Part shown: one piece after another, positions 1-8,287 of the stretch
Numbering within the stretch: position 1 is the first letter of the stretch
How the letters are laid out: each line of letters begins with the position of its first letter
From: Micromonospora alfalfae
GTDB lineage: Bacteria > Actinomycetota > Actinomycetes > Mycobacteriales > Micromonosporaceae
Reading direction: 5' to 3'
Length of the DNA: 64,000 nucleotides
Assembly: GCF_022230925.1 (NCBI RefSeq)
Contig: NZ_JAKKFH010000055.1
Coordinates: 62,001-126,000 of the forward strand
Position numbers and translations under genes: made by a program
The notes under the pieces: generated by a model
The model's input: only the letters and a program-made list of their open reading frames with translations
What the model was told of the DNA's origin: nothing
The model's database searches: none

Positions 1-720
1 GGTGGCGTCGACGGTCATGTAGGTGCGGACCTCGGGGATGTCCAGGTGACGGGGGATGGTGACGACGTCGGCCATGGTGAACTCCCCGAGGACGGTGCGC
101 CGGCCCAGCGGCGCGGGGAAGGCCCAGTCCACCCTCGGCAGCTCCCCGCCGGAGTGGTACTCCAACCGGCCCCCGGTGTAGCGGACCCGCCGGCCGGCGC
201 GGCGCTCACGGGAGACGACGCCCGCGGCGACCGTCCCGGCCGTCGGGTGCCAGCTGCTCAGTCCGTACGCGACGTGCGCCTCGTCGGCCGACGTCCAGTC
301 GCCCATCGCCGTCGTCGCGAGCAGGTCACCGAGCCCGCCGAAGAAGGCCATCGCCGGCACCACCGCGACACCCGCCGCCCGGGCGCGCTCGGTGAAGTGC
401 GTGAACGTGTCGACGTTGGCCTCGATCTCGGCCGCCACGTCCACGTACGGGATCCCGGCGCGCAGCGCGGCCTCGATCACACCTGCGGCCGTCGACGCGA
501 ACGGGCCGGCGCAGTTGATGACCGCGTCGACGCCGGTCAGCGCCACGTCGAGCGCGGCCGAATCGTCGGCCGACGCCACCCGGTAGTCGCGCCCGAACGC
601 CTCCAGCCTGCGTGCGTCGCGGCCCACCGGAAGCGCACCGAACCCGCGCTCGCGCAGCTCCGCCATCACGAACCGCCCGGTGTGCCCGTACGCCCCGAAC
701 ACCGCCACCTGGTAACCCAT
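1..720 (-). CDS. Saccharopine dehydrogenase-like NAD(P)-binding oxidoreductase (3' end cut by window)
   Basis: The reading frame is open from an ATG at 720 to the window edge, giving the first 240 residues with no stop seen. The N-terminus MGYQVAVFGAYGHTGRFV is a Rossmann beta-alpha-beta with a GxxGxxG-like turn. It is followed by DAVINCAGPF near residue 65, the usual arrangement in the saccharopine dehydrogenase/trans-acting enoyl reductase-like family. A purine-rich GAGGGGG lies 6-12 nt upstream. The gene is divergent from the AraC-type regulator at 815, which is a natural candidate to control it. The substrate cannot be told. Lysine metabolism should not be assumed, because most actinobacterial members of this family have other or unknown roles. 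Confidence 0.75.
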   Translation of the reverse strand, partial: MGYQVAVFGAYGHTGRFVMAELRERGFGALPVGRDARRLEAFGRDYRVASADDSAALDVALTGVDAVINCAGPFASTAAGVIEAALRAGIPYVDVAAEIEANVDTFTHFTERARAAGVAVVPAMAFFGGLGDLLATTAMGDWTSADEAHVAYGLSSWHPTAGTVAAGVVSRERRAGRRVRYTGGRLEYHSGGELPRVDWAFPAPLGRRTVLGEFTMADVVTIPRHLDIPEVRTYMTVDAT

Positions 721-801
721 GGATGCCCCCTCGAAAGATCGACTGGGACCAGCCTCGCGCAGCGGTCGGCGGCCGACCAGTGTCGGGAACGCCAACTCCC
801 G

Positions 802-807
802 TACAGT
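802..807 (+). promoter_or_regulatory. -10 element of a leaderless promoter (TACAGT)
   Basis: TACAGT fits TANNNT and ends 7 nt before the ATG at 815. This is the spacing expected when transcription begins at the start codon, and it supports that start because no Shine-Dalgarno is visible. Confidence 0.5.
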
Positions 808-814
808 TTCGGAC

Positions 815-1768
815 ATGGCCCTTGTCGCGATCGCCGCCACCGACGGGATGCTGCACTTCGAGCTGGCCCTGGCCTGCGAGGTCTTCGCCCACGACCCCTC
901 CGGCCTGGCCGACCCCTGGTACGACGTGGCGATCTGCGGCCCCGGCCCGGTCCGGGTCGGCCGCTTCCTGGTGGCGCCCGACGACGGGTTGGACCGCCTC
1001 GCCCGAGCCGACACCGTGATCGTTCCGTCGGTCGAGGACGTCGACGCGGACGTGCCCCCCGACCTGCTCGACGCCGTCCGCGCGGCCCACCGGTCGGGTG
1101 CCCGGATGGTCTCGCTGTGCACCGGCGCGTTCGTGCTGGCTGCCGCCGGGGTGCTCGACGGACTGCGGGCCACCACGCACTGGGCCCACACCGAGGCGCT
1201 GGCCGCCCGCCATCCCCGGGTGCGGGTCGATCCGGACGTGCTCTACGTCGACAACGGCACCGTGCTCGCCTCCGCCGGCAAGGCCGCCGCGATCGACCTG
1301 TGCCTGCACCTGATCCGCCGCGACCACGGCTCGACCGTCGCCAACGCCGTCGCCCGCCGCCTGGTCGTGCCACCGCACCGCGCCGGCGGTCAGGCCCAGT
1401 ACCTCACCACCCCGGTGCCCGCCCGTGACGACCACCCGCTGGCCACCCTGTTCCCCTGGGTGCTGGCCCGCCTGGACCGGCCGTTGACCGTCGAGGACCT
1501 GGCCCGGCAGGCGAACATGAGCTCCCGCAACCTGGCCCGCCAGTTCCGGTCCGACACCGGCACCACTCCACTGCTGTGGCTGTCGACGCAGCGGATCCGC
1601 CGCGCCCAGGAACTGCTGGAGCAGACCGACGACAGCATCGACGCCATCGCCCAGGCGGCCGGCATGGGCACCGCCGCGACGCTGCGTCGACACTTCCACC
1701 GCACCGTCGGCGTGCCCCCGGACGCCTACCGGCGCACTTTCCGGGCCACCGGGCCCGCCGTCGGTTGA
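815..1768 (+). CDS. AraC-family regulator with DJ-1/PfpI-like (GATase1) sensor domain
   Basis: The protein has 317 residues. Residues ~1-170 form a class I glutamine-amidotransferase-like (DJ-1/PfpI) fold, with the nucleophile-elbow segment SLCTGAFVLAAAG around residue 105. Residues ~215-310 hold the paired helix-turn-helix of AraC/XylS proteins (VEDLARQANMSSRNLARQFR, then IDAIAQAAGMGTAATLRRHF). This is the architecture of FtrA/GlxA/CdhR-type regulators, where the first domain senses a metabolite rather than doing catalysis. The frame is open further upstream, but the ATG at 815 is preferred because a leaderless -10 sits just before it. The divergent dehydrogenase at 720 is the likely target; this is an inference. 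Confidence 0.88.
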   Translation: MALVAIAATDGMLHFELALACEVFAHDPSGLADPWYDVAICGPGPVRVGRFLVAPDDGLDRLARADTVIVPSVEDVDADVPPDLLDAVRAAHRSGARMVSLCTGAFVLAAAGVLDGLRATTHWAHTEALAARHPRVRVDPDVLYVDNGTVLASAGKAAAIDLCLHLIRRDHGSTVANAVARRLVVPPHRAGGQAQYLTTPVPARDDHPLATLFPWVLARLDRPLTVEDLARQANMSSRNLARQFRSDTGTTPLLWLSTQRIRRAQELLEQTDDSIDAIAQAAGMGTAATLRRHFHRTVGVPPDAYRRTFRATGPAVG

Positions 1769-1776
1769 CCGTGCCG

Positions 1777-3834
1777 TCAGCGCTGGTCCGGGCGTTGGCG
1801 GGCGAACGCGTCGCGCTTGCCCCAACGGCCGGGGATGTCCAGGAGCGCGATCCGCCCGAAGGCGGTGGGCAGCGCGGGGTCCACGGCCAGGTGGTCATCG
1901 TGCGGGTTGATACCGAGCATGGTGCGGATCAGCAGCATCGTGGCGCCGCTGGACCAGGCCTGCGGGCTGCCGGCGGTCGGGTACCGGATCGGAAACCGGG
2001 TGGTGTCGCGGTGGAACCCGCCGAACGCCTCGGGTAACCGACCCTCGAAGTAGGTGGCGGCGGAGAGGATGCCCTCGGCGATGCGGGCCGCCTCGTTGCC
2101 GAACCCGTAGCGGCGCAGACCCCAGGCGATGAACGAGTTGTCGAACGGCCAGACCGTGCCGTTGTGGTAGCCGAGCGGGTTGTAGCGGCGCTGCCCCTCG
2201 GCGAACGTCCGCACCCCCCAACCGGAGAAGAGCGCCGGCCCCATCAGGTGTTCGACCACCCGCGCAGCCCGCTCCGGTGGCACGATGCCGCTCCACAACA
2301 GGTGCCCGATGTTTGACGACAGGCTGTCCACGGGAGTGCCGTCGTGGTCGAGCGCGAGGGCGTAGAAGCCGCGGTCCTCAAGCCAGAAGTCCCGGTTGAA
2401 CCTGTCGTACAGGGCCGCCGCCTCGCTCTCCAGCCGCTCCGCGAAGGCAGGGTCACCCCAGAACGTACGGGCCAGTCGTGCCCCCCGCATCTTCGCGTCG
2501 TAGGCGTACCCCTGGGTCTCGCAGGTGGCCCTCGGGAAGCCTGGCAGCCGGCCGTCGGCGTAGGAGATGCTGTCCCAGGAGTCCTTCCAGCACTGGTTGT
2601 CCAGGCCGGTGGCGCGGTTGCGTCGCTGGTACCAGACGTAGCCGGTGGAGGTCAGGTCCGCATACCTGTCGATCCAGGCCAGAGCCGCGCGGGCCTCCTG
2701 CTCCAACTCCCGCACCAGCGTTGTGTCGCCGCTCCACCGCTCGTACTCGTCGAGCAGCACCACGAACAGCGGCGAGGCGTCCACGGTGCCGTAGTAGGGG
2801 GAGTGCGGCTGCTCCTCGAACGCGGCCGACTCCCCGTAGCGCAGCTCGTGCAGGATCCGGCCCGGGTCCTCCTCCAACACGTCATCGGTTCGGGCGCCCT
2901 GCAGCGACGCGAGGATCCGCAGTGTCGGTGGGGTCAGCGACGGGGTGACCGGCAGGGTCTGCAGGCAGGTCAACAGGCTGTCGCGACCGAACAGGGTCAT
3001 GAACCAGGGCAACCCGGCCGCGGGCACGCTCGCCCCGCCGAGCGAGAGCGGAGCGAAGCGCAGCGCCGCCAGGTCCACCAGGCTGCGGTGGTAGACCTGC
3101 TGGAGGCCGACGCTGTCGGTGTCCAGGGTCGGGGCCGCCGCTACCCAGGCCTGCATGCTCCTGGGCAGTGTGGAGTCGTCCGGCCGTTGGGCCCGCAGGG
3201 CGCTGCGCAGGTCGACGCCGTCCGGGCGCAGCGCCAGCATGACGGCCTGCAACTGGGTGGACCACTGCTGCTCGGGGCGCAGCCGGACCGCGAACCGGAG
3301 GCCGCCCGGGTCGTACTCCGCGGGCTCACTCGCCGACACGACGACCTCACGTCGGAAGGTGCCGCGCCGGTAGCCCAGCCGCAACTCGTTCGTGCCGACG
3401 TGCGTGTAGTACGCGCCGCTCTTGTCGCCGATGTCGAACTTGATCTCGAAGATGTCGGCGAAGTCGGCGGCCACCTCCAGACGCACGTCGAGCGTCATGT
3501 CCCGCTCGCCGTAATTGAAGATCGTCAGCGACTCGGTGAGGTCCGGGCCGATGCGCCTGCGCCGGATGGCCGAAACGTCGGCCTCCACGTAGTCCACCGC
3601 CGCGCCGGGCACCGCGAAGAACGTGACCTCGAAGTACTGGCTGTCGTCCACCGACAGCGCGGTCATGCACTCGCCGTTGACAGTGAGCCGCCAGCGGGAC
3701 AGAAAGCGCGTGTCAGCGGCGAAGAGGCCGACCGGGGTGCTCGGGGACGGCTGCACGTCGCCGCTGGCGTCGGACACCATGAAGGTGTTCCCGTCGATGC
3801 ACGCCACAGTGCCCGCGATGTCCCTCACGGTCAC
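1777..3834 (-). CDS. Glycogen debranching enzyme-type amylo-alpha-1,6-glucosidase
   Basis: The protein has 685 residues. Residues ~10-200 match the bacterial glycogen-debranching N-terminal beta-sandwich (starting IAGTVACIDGNTFMVSD, with GLFAADTRFLSRW). The rest is a six-hairpin (alpha/alpha)6 glycosidase, with diagnostic segments GLPWFMTLFGRDSL (~res 280), NQCWKDSWDS and NPLGYHNGTVWPFDNSF. The family hydrolyses alpha-1,6 or related alpha-glucosidic links in the cytoplasm. The start ATG overlaps the last bases of the upstream SCP2 gene by 4 nt (ATGA type), so translation is coupled. The last ~15 residues are basic and probably disordered. Substrate (glycogen, trehalose-like or another alpha-glucan) cannot be settled from sequence. 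Confidence 0.87.
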   Translation of the reverse strand: MTVRDIAGTVACIDGNTFMVSDASGDVQPSPSTPVGLFAADTRFLSRWRLTVNGECMTALSVDDSQYFEVTFFAVPGAAVDYVEADVSAIRRRRIGPDLTESLTIFNYGERDMTLDVRLEVAADFADIFEIKFDIGDKSGAYYTHVGTNELRLGYRRGTFRREVVVSASEPAEYDPGGLRFAVRLRPEQQWSTQLQAVMLALRPDGVDLRSALRAQRPDDSTLPRSMQAWVAAAPTLDTDSVGLQQVYHRSLVDLAALRFAPLSLGGASVPAAGLPWFMTLFGRDSLLTCLQTLPVTPSLTPPTLRILASLQGARTDDVLEEDPGRILHELRYGESAAFEEQPHSPYYGTVDASPLFVVLLDEYERWSGDTTLVRELEQEARAALAWIDRYADLTSTGYVWYQRRNRATGLDNQCWKDSWDSISYADGRLPGFPRATCETQGYAYDAKMRGARLARTFWGDPAFAERLESEAAALYDRFNRDFWLEDRGFYALALDHDGTPVDSLSSNIGHLLWSGIVPPERAARVVEHLMGPALFSGWGVRTFAEGQRRYNPLGYHNGTVWPFDNSFIAWGLRRYGFGNEAARIAEGILSAATYFEGRLPEAFGGFHRDTTRFPIRYPTAGSPQAWSSGATMLLIRTMLGINPHDDHLAVDPALPTAFGRIALLDIPGRWGKRDAFARQRPDQR

Positions 3835-4193
3835 GTCCCACTGTCGGGAGCGTCGCGTTGAAGCCGCCCGGGCTCTCGCGGAAACAGCCGCCCGATGCGC
3901 AACGCCAGGGCGAGATCACCGTCGACCATGATCTCGCCCCGGGTGATCGCCGCGAGCCCGTTCACCTCGCCCCGCGCCATCGCCTCCGCGACCTGCGCGG
4001 ACACCTGGATCACAGTGGTGGCGGGGGCGCCGCTTCGGGTCACCCGCATCCGGCCATGATCGATGTCCAGCAGCCACTGCTCCAGGGTGCCGTCGTCGCG
4101 GATGTCGAATCGCACGCTGCCGCAGACCTTGCTGAACCGCGGATCCTGGCCAGCCCCGGTCAACCGCTCGAAGAAGGCGCTGGTCTCCGACAT
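3831..4193 (-). CDS. SCP2 sterol-binding-domain-like small protein
   Basis: The protein has 120 residues and is a single SCP2-like lipid-binding fold. The N-terminal half ends in a beta-strand pair (VRFDIRDDGTLEQWLLDIDH). The C-terminal half carries VSAQVAEAMARGEVNGLAA followed by GEIMVDGDLALALRIGRLF, the signature end of SCP2 proteins where a helix covers a hydrophobic tunnel. An AGGAGGTGGGATGTC-type Shine-Dalgarno lies just upstream of the ATG at 4193. It is the first gene of a two-gene unit with the debranching enzyme, and the two overlap by 4 nt. Why a lipid- or polyketide-binding fold is coupled to an alpha-glucan hydrolase is not known to me. Confidence 0.8.
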   Translation of the reverse strand: MSETSAFFERLTGAGQDPRFSKVCGSVRFDIRDDGTLEQWLLDIDHGRMRVTRSGAPATTVIQVSAQVAEAMARGEVNGLAAITRGEIMVDGDLALALRIGRLFPREPGRLQRDAPDSGT

Positions 4194-4274
4194 CCCACCT
4201 CCTCCGGCGCTGGTAAGAGCGGATGCCGGCTACCCGCTGCCGCGCACTTGTAACGCCGGGTGGTGCCCCCATGT

Positions 4275-5483
4275 TCAGGGTGCGAGCGAGAAACGCGTCC
4301 AGGTGGTCGCGTCCGCGGTGACGAGGACGTGTTCCGGCTCGCCCGTCGACCCGTCGTCACGCCCGAAGAGCCAGGCGTAGCCGGGCGCGACACTGACCGC
4401 GCCGACGAGCCGGCCGTACTCCCGGGCGACAGTGAACTGCCGCCCGTCGTCCCGGCTGACCAGCAGCCGCGCGCGGCGGTCGGGTTCGGTGCCCGCACCG
4501 GACGTGATCGCCAGCAGGGACCGGTCCGAGCCCACCGTGAGGTCGTAGTGCGCCTGCGCGGGCAACTCGGCGCCGGTGTCCGTCCAGGTCTTCGCGCCGT
4601 TCGTGGTCCGCAGCAGCCGCATCCCGCCGCCCGCCGTCGACGGTTCGGTCAGCACGTACCCGTTCCGGTCGTCGAGCCCGACCGCTGCGATCACGTCCCC
4701 GCCGTCGCCCACCTCCCAGGTGGTCCAGGTCGCGCCTCGGTCGGCGCTGCGCGCGACGGTTGACCCCTGGGCGCTCGACGTCCGGTACGTGGCCCAGATG
4801 CTGCCGTCCGCTGCCGGGTAGAGGCTGAACAGCGGACGCTGCGTGGGCGCCCTGGCGGTGAGGCGGTACACCGTTCCACTCGACGGGTCCACCGCCAGCG
4901 GCTCCGACACCGGTGCGCAGCCGAATCCGCAGAGGACCGGTCGGGCCGTCGCCGGAAACGTGGGTACGGCGACGATCGCCGAACCCGCGTCCCGCCAGGT
5001 GCGGCCGTAGTCAGTGGAGAGGTGGGCCAGCCCCGAGTCGGTGACCAGGTAGGACCGCTCACCGAGGACGGAGAAGTCAGTGCCGCTGCCCGGCGTCCCG
5101 GCCGCGGTGCCGGCCGCGCATCTGGTGCCCTCGAAGCGCGCCGCGTCCCAGTCCGACCAACTGCGGCCACCGTCGCCGGTGTACGAGAAGCGCACGACGC
5201 AGCCGTCCTGCCGCACGTCGACCCCGGCGTCGGGCCCGGTCAGCGTGAGTTGGCTGAACTGCCCGTCTGACGGCGTCGGCGGGTCGGCCGGCGCGGCCCG
5301 GTCCGGCTCGACCACCAGCGGTACGACCGCCAGCCCGGCCAGTACGACCAGCGCGGTCGCCACCATCGCGACCGACCGGTGCCGACGGGACCGGGCGGTG
5401 GTGCGCAGCTCGTCGAGGGGAGGCGGTGACACGGCCTCGGTGACGGTGTCCACGTCGAATCCGGAAAACTCACGACCGGACAT
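4275..5483 (-). CDS. Membrane-anchored beta-propeller (BNR/sialidase-like) protein encoded with an ECF sigma factor
   Basis: The protein has 402 residues. A ~36-residue N-terminal segment with a basic RSRRHRSV stretch precedes one transmembrane helix (~res 39-60, VAMVATALVVLAGLAVVPLV). The remaining ~340 residues are extracytoplasmic. They contain at least five BNR/Asp-box-type turns (GDGGRSWSDW, STDYGRTWRDAG, SADRGATWTTW, TTNGAKTWTD, SRDDGRQFT), so a beta-propeller is expected. It lacks sialidase catalytic residues that I can recognise. The gene overlaps the sigma-factor gene by 14 nt. This position is usual for anti-sigma or sensor proteins, so the short cytoplasmic tail might hold the sigma factor while the propeller senses the surface; that is inference. 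Confidence 0.75.
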   Translation of the reverse strand: MSGREFSGFDVDTVTEAVSPPPLDELRTTARSRRHRSVAMVATALVVLAGLAVVPLVVEPDRAAPADPPTPSDGQFSQLTLTGPDAGVDVRQDGCVVRFSYTGDGGRSWSDWDAARFEGTRCAAGTAAGTPGSGTDFSVLGERSYLVTDSGLAHLSTDYGRTWRDAGSAIVAVPTFPATARPVLCGFGCAPVSEPLAVDPSSGTVYRLTARAPTQRPLFSLYPAADGSIWATYRTSSAQGSTVARSADRGATWTTWEVGDGGDVIAAVGLDDRNGYVLTEPSTAGGGMRLLRTTNGAKTWTDTGAELPAQAHYDLTVGSDRSLLAITSGAGTEPDRRARLLVSRDDGRQFTVAREYGRLVGAVSVAPGYAWLFGRDDGSTGEPEHVLVTADATTWTRFSLAP

Positions 5484-5988
5484 CGATCCTCCCGGTTTCC
5501 GTAGCGTCGGCGTCGGCGAGCAGTGCCGCCAGGGCCACCCTGCCCCGTGACAACCGGGACTTCACCGTCCCGGACGACACGCCCAGCGTGGCGGCGACCT
5601 CGTCCACCGGCAGGTCGACGAGGTAGTGCAGGGCCAGCGCGTGTCGCTGCCCCTCGGGTAGCACGCGCAGCGCGGCGAGCAGGGCGAGGTGCTCCGGGGA
5701 GTGGTCGGCGACGGCCGGCGGCGGGCCGATCCGGCGCAGCAGGCCGTCCAGCATCCGACGACGGCGGTACCGGCTGCGGGCCCAGTTCACGGCGACCCGA
5801 CGCAACCAGGCCTCCGGGTTCTCCAGCCCGGCGAACCGCCCCGGCGACACCAGCGCACGGGTGAACGCCTCCTGGACCGCCTCCTGCGCCTCGGTCAGGT
5901 CGCCGGTCACCGCGTACAGCTGGACCACCAGGCGTCGGAAACAGCCGGCGTAGAGCTCGGAGATCAGATCGCCGTCGGACACCGCCAC
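5470..5988 (-). CDS. SigE-family ECF RNA polymerase sigma factor
   Basis: The protein has 172 residues, the usual ECF length. Region 2 (LISELYAGCFRRLVVQLYAVTGDLTEAQEAVQEAFTRA, res 8-45) binds core and the -10 element. Region 4 (LPEGQRHALALHYLVDLPVDEVAATLGVSSGTVKSRL, res ~112-150) is the -35-binding helix-turn-helix. The start is GTG at 5988 with GAGAAGG upstream. A GGAACC hexamer at 6028-6033 on this strand, 40-45 nt before the start, resembles an ECF -35 element, which would suggest autoregulation. The downstream overlapping membrane propeller gene is a likely regulator or partner. Confidence 0.9.
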   Translation of the reverse strand: MAVSDGDLISELYAGCFRRLVVQLYAVTGDLTEAQEAVQEAFTRALVSPGRFAGLENPEAWLRRVAVNWARSRYRRRRMLDGLLRRIGPPPAVADHSPEHLALLAALRVLPEGQRHALALHYLVDLPVDEVAATLGVSSGTVKSRLSRGRVALAALLADADATETGRIDVRS

Positions 5989-6054
5989 CCCCCTTCTCCA
6001 CCATTCCCACCAATGGGCCGGGGAGAAGGTTCCGGTGGACGACCAGAATCCGGG

Positions 6055-7065
6055 TCAGCCGAGGTCGAAGTCCACCACGACCGGGGCCCGCCCGACCCGC
6101 ACCGGGGTCGCGGCGTCGAAGCCGGCGGCGTCGCGGTGCCAGACCGGCGGGGTGTACGCGCAGTCGCAGCGCAGCTTCACCCGCTGCCCGGGGAGCAGGC
6201 GCAGGGCGTAACCGCTGCCCACGTCCGCGACGCCGGCCAGGTCCCCGGTGGCCGGGTCGAACGCCATCACCTGGGCGTAGGTGAGCAGCTCGTCGACCCG
6301 TACCGCCCCGCCGAGCGGCGTCCCGGCGGGTAGCGCCTGGTTCAGGGTCACCGTCTGGTGGCTGCGGACCCGCACCGGCCGCGCCTGCTGCCGACTGCCC
6401 ACCCCACCGGACCACACCGTCGCCAGGCCGGCGGCGGCAAACTGCACGGGCCAGTGGTACGGGCCGAGGCCGGTGATCGTGTAGCGGCCGTCGTCGTCGG
6501 TGGTCGGGCTGTGGTCGCCGTACTTCGGATCCGGCACGTACGGCACCACCATGACCCGGGCGCGCGGAACCGGGGCGCCCGTCGCCGCGTCGGTCACCAC
6601 TCCGACCACGGTGCCGGGCGGGTCGAGCCGGATGTCCGGCACGCCGGTCACCGCACCGGCGCGTACCTGGACCACCCGGGCCCGCTCACGCTCACCGGTG
6701 CCACCGTGCCGGCCCACCCACTGCCAGCCGTGCACCGTCGTGTCGTAGGGGCGCACCAGCAGCCGGTACCTCCCCGGGGCGACGTCCCCGGTCACCAGGA
6801 CTCCCTGCTCGTCGGCGCAACCCCCGTACCGTCCGAGCTGGTCCTCGCCGAGCGTGACCGCCGCCAACGCCGCGGCGTCCACCGGGACGAGCGCGGCGCA
6901 GGCCCGGGGGACCGGTGCGCCGGTCGTCGCGTCGCGGACCACGGTGCGGACACCGCCGGGCGCGGGCGACCCGGGGGTACGCGCGGCAGCCGGCGCGGCG
7001 GCCTCCCCGACGAGCAGTACGACGGCGATGGTGGCGGTCAGCTGGCGCAGCAGAGCGCGGCTCAT
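6055..7065 (-). CDS. Secreted protein with carboxypeptidase-regulatory-like (Ig-fold) domains
   Basis: The protein has 336 residues. An N-terminal Sec signal peptide (RQLTATIAVVLLVGEAAAPAAA) is followed by repeated beta-sandwich units opening with VRTVVRDATTGAPVPRACA and VGVVTDAATGAPVPRARVMV. These are the hallmark of carboxypeptidase regulatory-like/prealbumin-like domains, and TDDDGRYTITGLGPY completes the second unit. No enzyme motif is seen. The frame is open 56 codons further upstream, but the ATG at 7065 is chosen because GGAAGGAC lies ~7 nt before it and a proper signal peptide starts there. Probably a cell-surface or secreted structural protein of unknown partner. Confidence 0.82.
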   Translation of the reverse strand: MSRALLRQLTATIAVVLLVGEAAAPAAARTPGSPAPGGVRTVVRDATTGAPVPRACAALVPVDAAALAAVTLGEDQLGRYGGCADEQGVLVTGDVAPGRYRLLVRPYDTTVHGWQWVGRHGGTGERERARVVQVRAGAVTGVPDIRLDPPGTVVGVVTDAATGAPVPRARVMVVPYVPDPKYGDHSPTTDDDGRYTITGLGPYHWPVQFAAAGLATVWSGGVGSRQQARPVRVRSHQTVTLNQALPAGTPLGGAVRVDELLTYAQVMAFDPATGDLAGVADVGSGYALRLLPGQRVKLRCDCAYTPPVWHRDAAGFDAATPVRVGRAPVVVDFDLG

Positions 7066-7307
7066 GGGGATGTCCTTCCGGCGGCGCGACGGGTTGGGCC
7101 GACGGTAACGGCATTCAAGTGATCCAAATCGGTCAATGTCGCGATGCCGACCGATGCCGTAGGCGATCTCGCCCACACCGCCCGCGTCTGACGTTCTCCC
7201 CCGAACCCGGCGCGCGCGGCACCGGTACGACATAACGTCACGGGGGCGGGGACCACCGCCGCCCCCGCCGGCGGGCCGGCGGCGACGCCCACCGGAAGGG
7301 ACCGGAC

Positions 7308-8258
7308 ATGAGTCGTGTCGACACTGTGCTCCTGCCGGAGCTGGACCGGCCGGTGCCGGCGACGCTGCCGAGCGCGCTCGGCCTGCTGAGCCTGGCCCTG
7401 GGAGTGGGCGCGCTGGTCGCGCCCGGACCCGTCGCGCGACTGACCGGGGTGGACGACTCCCCGGCCGCGCGGTCCGTGCTTCCGGCCATCGGCCTACGGG
7501 AGTTGGGCAGCGCCGCCGGCCTGCTCAGCGGTCGTCGTCCGGCCAGCTGGGCCTGGAGCCGGGTGGCCGGCGACGCCATGGACCTCACAGTGCTCGGGCG
7601 GGCCCTCGCCGACCGCAGCGGTGAACGCCGCCGCCGAGTCGCGCTGACCACGCTCGCCATCGCCGGCATCACCGCTGTCGACGTGCTCGCCGCCGTCCGC
7701 GTCGGGCGGGCTGGACGGGCCCGCGCCCGGCTGATCAGGATGCAGATCGCGGTGACTGTGAACCGGTCGCCCGCCGAGGCGTACCGGTTCTGGCGGGACA
7801 TGGAGAACCTGCCCCGGTTCATGGCGCACCTGGAGTCCGTCCGCGCCGACGACCTGCGCCGTTCGCACTGGATCGCCAGTGGCCCGGCCGGGCACCGCGT
7901 CGAGTGGGACGCCGAGATCATCGACGACCAGCCGAACAAGTCGATCACCTGGCGGTCGCTGCCGGGGACCCGGGTGCCCAACGCCGGCCGGGTCCGGTTC
8001 GTGCCCGCGCCCGGCGACCGGGGGACCGAGGTGCGGGTGGAGCTGCGCTACGCGCCACCGGCCGGCGCGCTCGGCCGAGCGGTGGCGAAGCTCTTCGGCG
8101 AGGAACCCGAGCAGCAGGTCCGTGACGACCTGCGCCGCTTCAAGCAGGTGCTGGAGACCGGCGAGGTCGTCCGCTCCGAGGGCAGTCCCAACGGCATCTC
8201 CGTACGCCAACAGGCCATGCAGCGACCCGCCCAGCCGCTGCCGGCGTCCCGCCGCTGA
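7308..8258 (+). CDS. SRPBCC (START-like) cyclase/dehydrase family protein with N-terminal membrane segments
   Basis: The protein has 316 residues. Residues ~20-150 are hydrophobic, with three or four membrane-spanning stretches (LGLLSLALGVGALVAPG, then VALTTLAIAGITAVDVLAAV). Residues ~150-290 form a START-like helix-grip fold opening with IAVTVNRSPAEAYRFWRDMENLPRFM, the typical SRPBCC entry, and ending in a C-terminal helix (VRDDLRRFKQVLETGE). The tail is basic and probably disordered. AAGGGAC lies ~6 nt before the ATG. It is followed after 29 nt by the zinc alcohol dehydrogenase, so the two are probably co-transcribed. The ligand is unknown. Confidence 0.82.
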   Translation: MSRVDTVLLPELDRPVPATLPSALGLLSLALGVGALVAPGPVARLTGVDDSPAARSVLPAIGLRELGSAAGLLSGRRPASWAWSRVAGDAMDLTVLGRALADRSGERRRRVALTTLAIAGITAVDVLAAVRVGRAGRARARLIRMQIAVTVNRSPAEAYRFWRDMENLPRFMAHLESVRADDLRRSHWIASGPAGHRVEWDAEIIDDQPNKSITWRSLPGTRVPNAGRVRFVPAPGDRGTEVRVELRYAPPAGALGRAVAKLFGEEPEQQVRDDLRRFKQVLETGEVVRSEGSPNGISVRQQAMQRPAQPLPASRR

Positions 8259-8287
8259 CCGCCCGAGCTCTCCGAAAGGGACCGAGA

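Noticed and set aside
2344-3861. A 505-codon open frame on the plus strand opposite the debranching enzyme
   Set aside because: Shadow frame with no domain-like sequence; debranching-enzyme motifs are on the minus strand.
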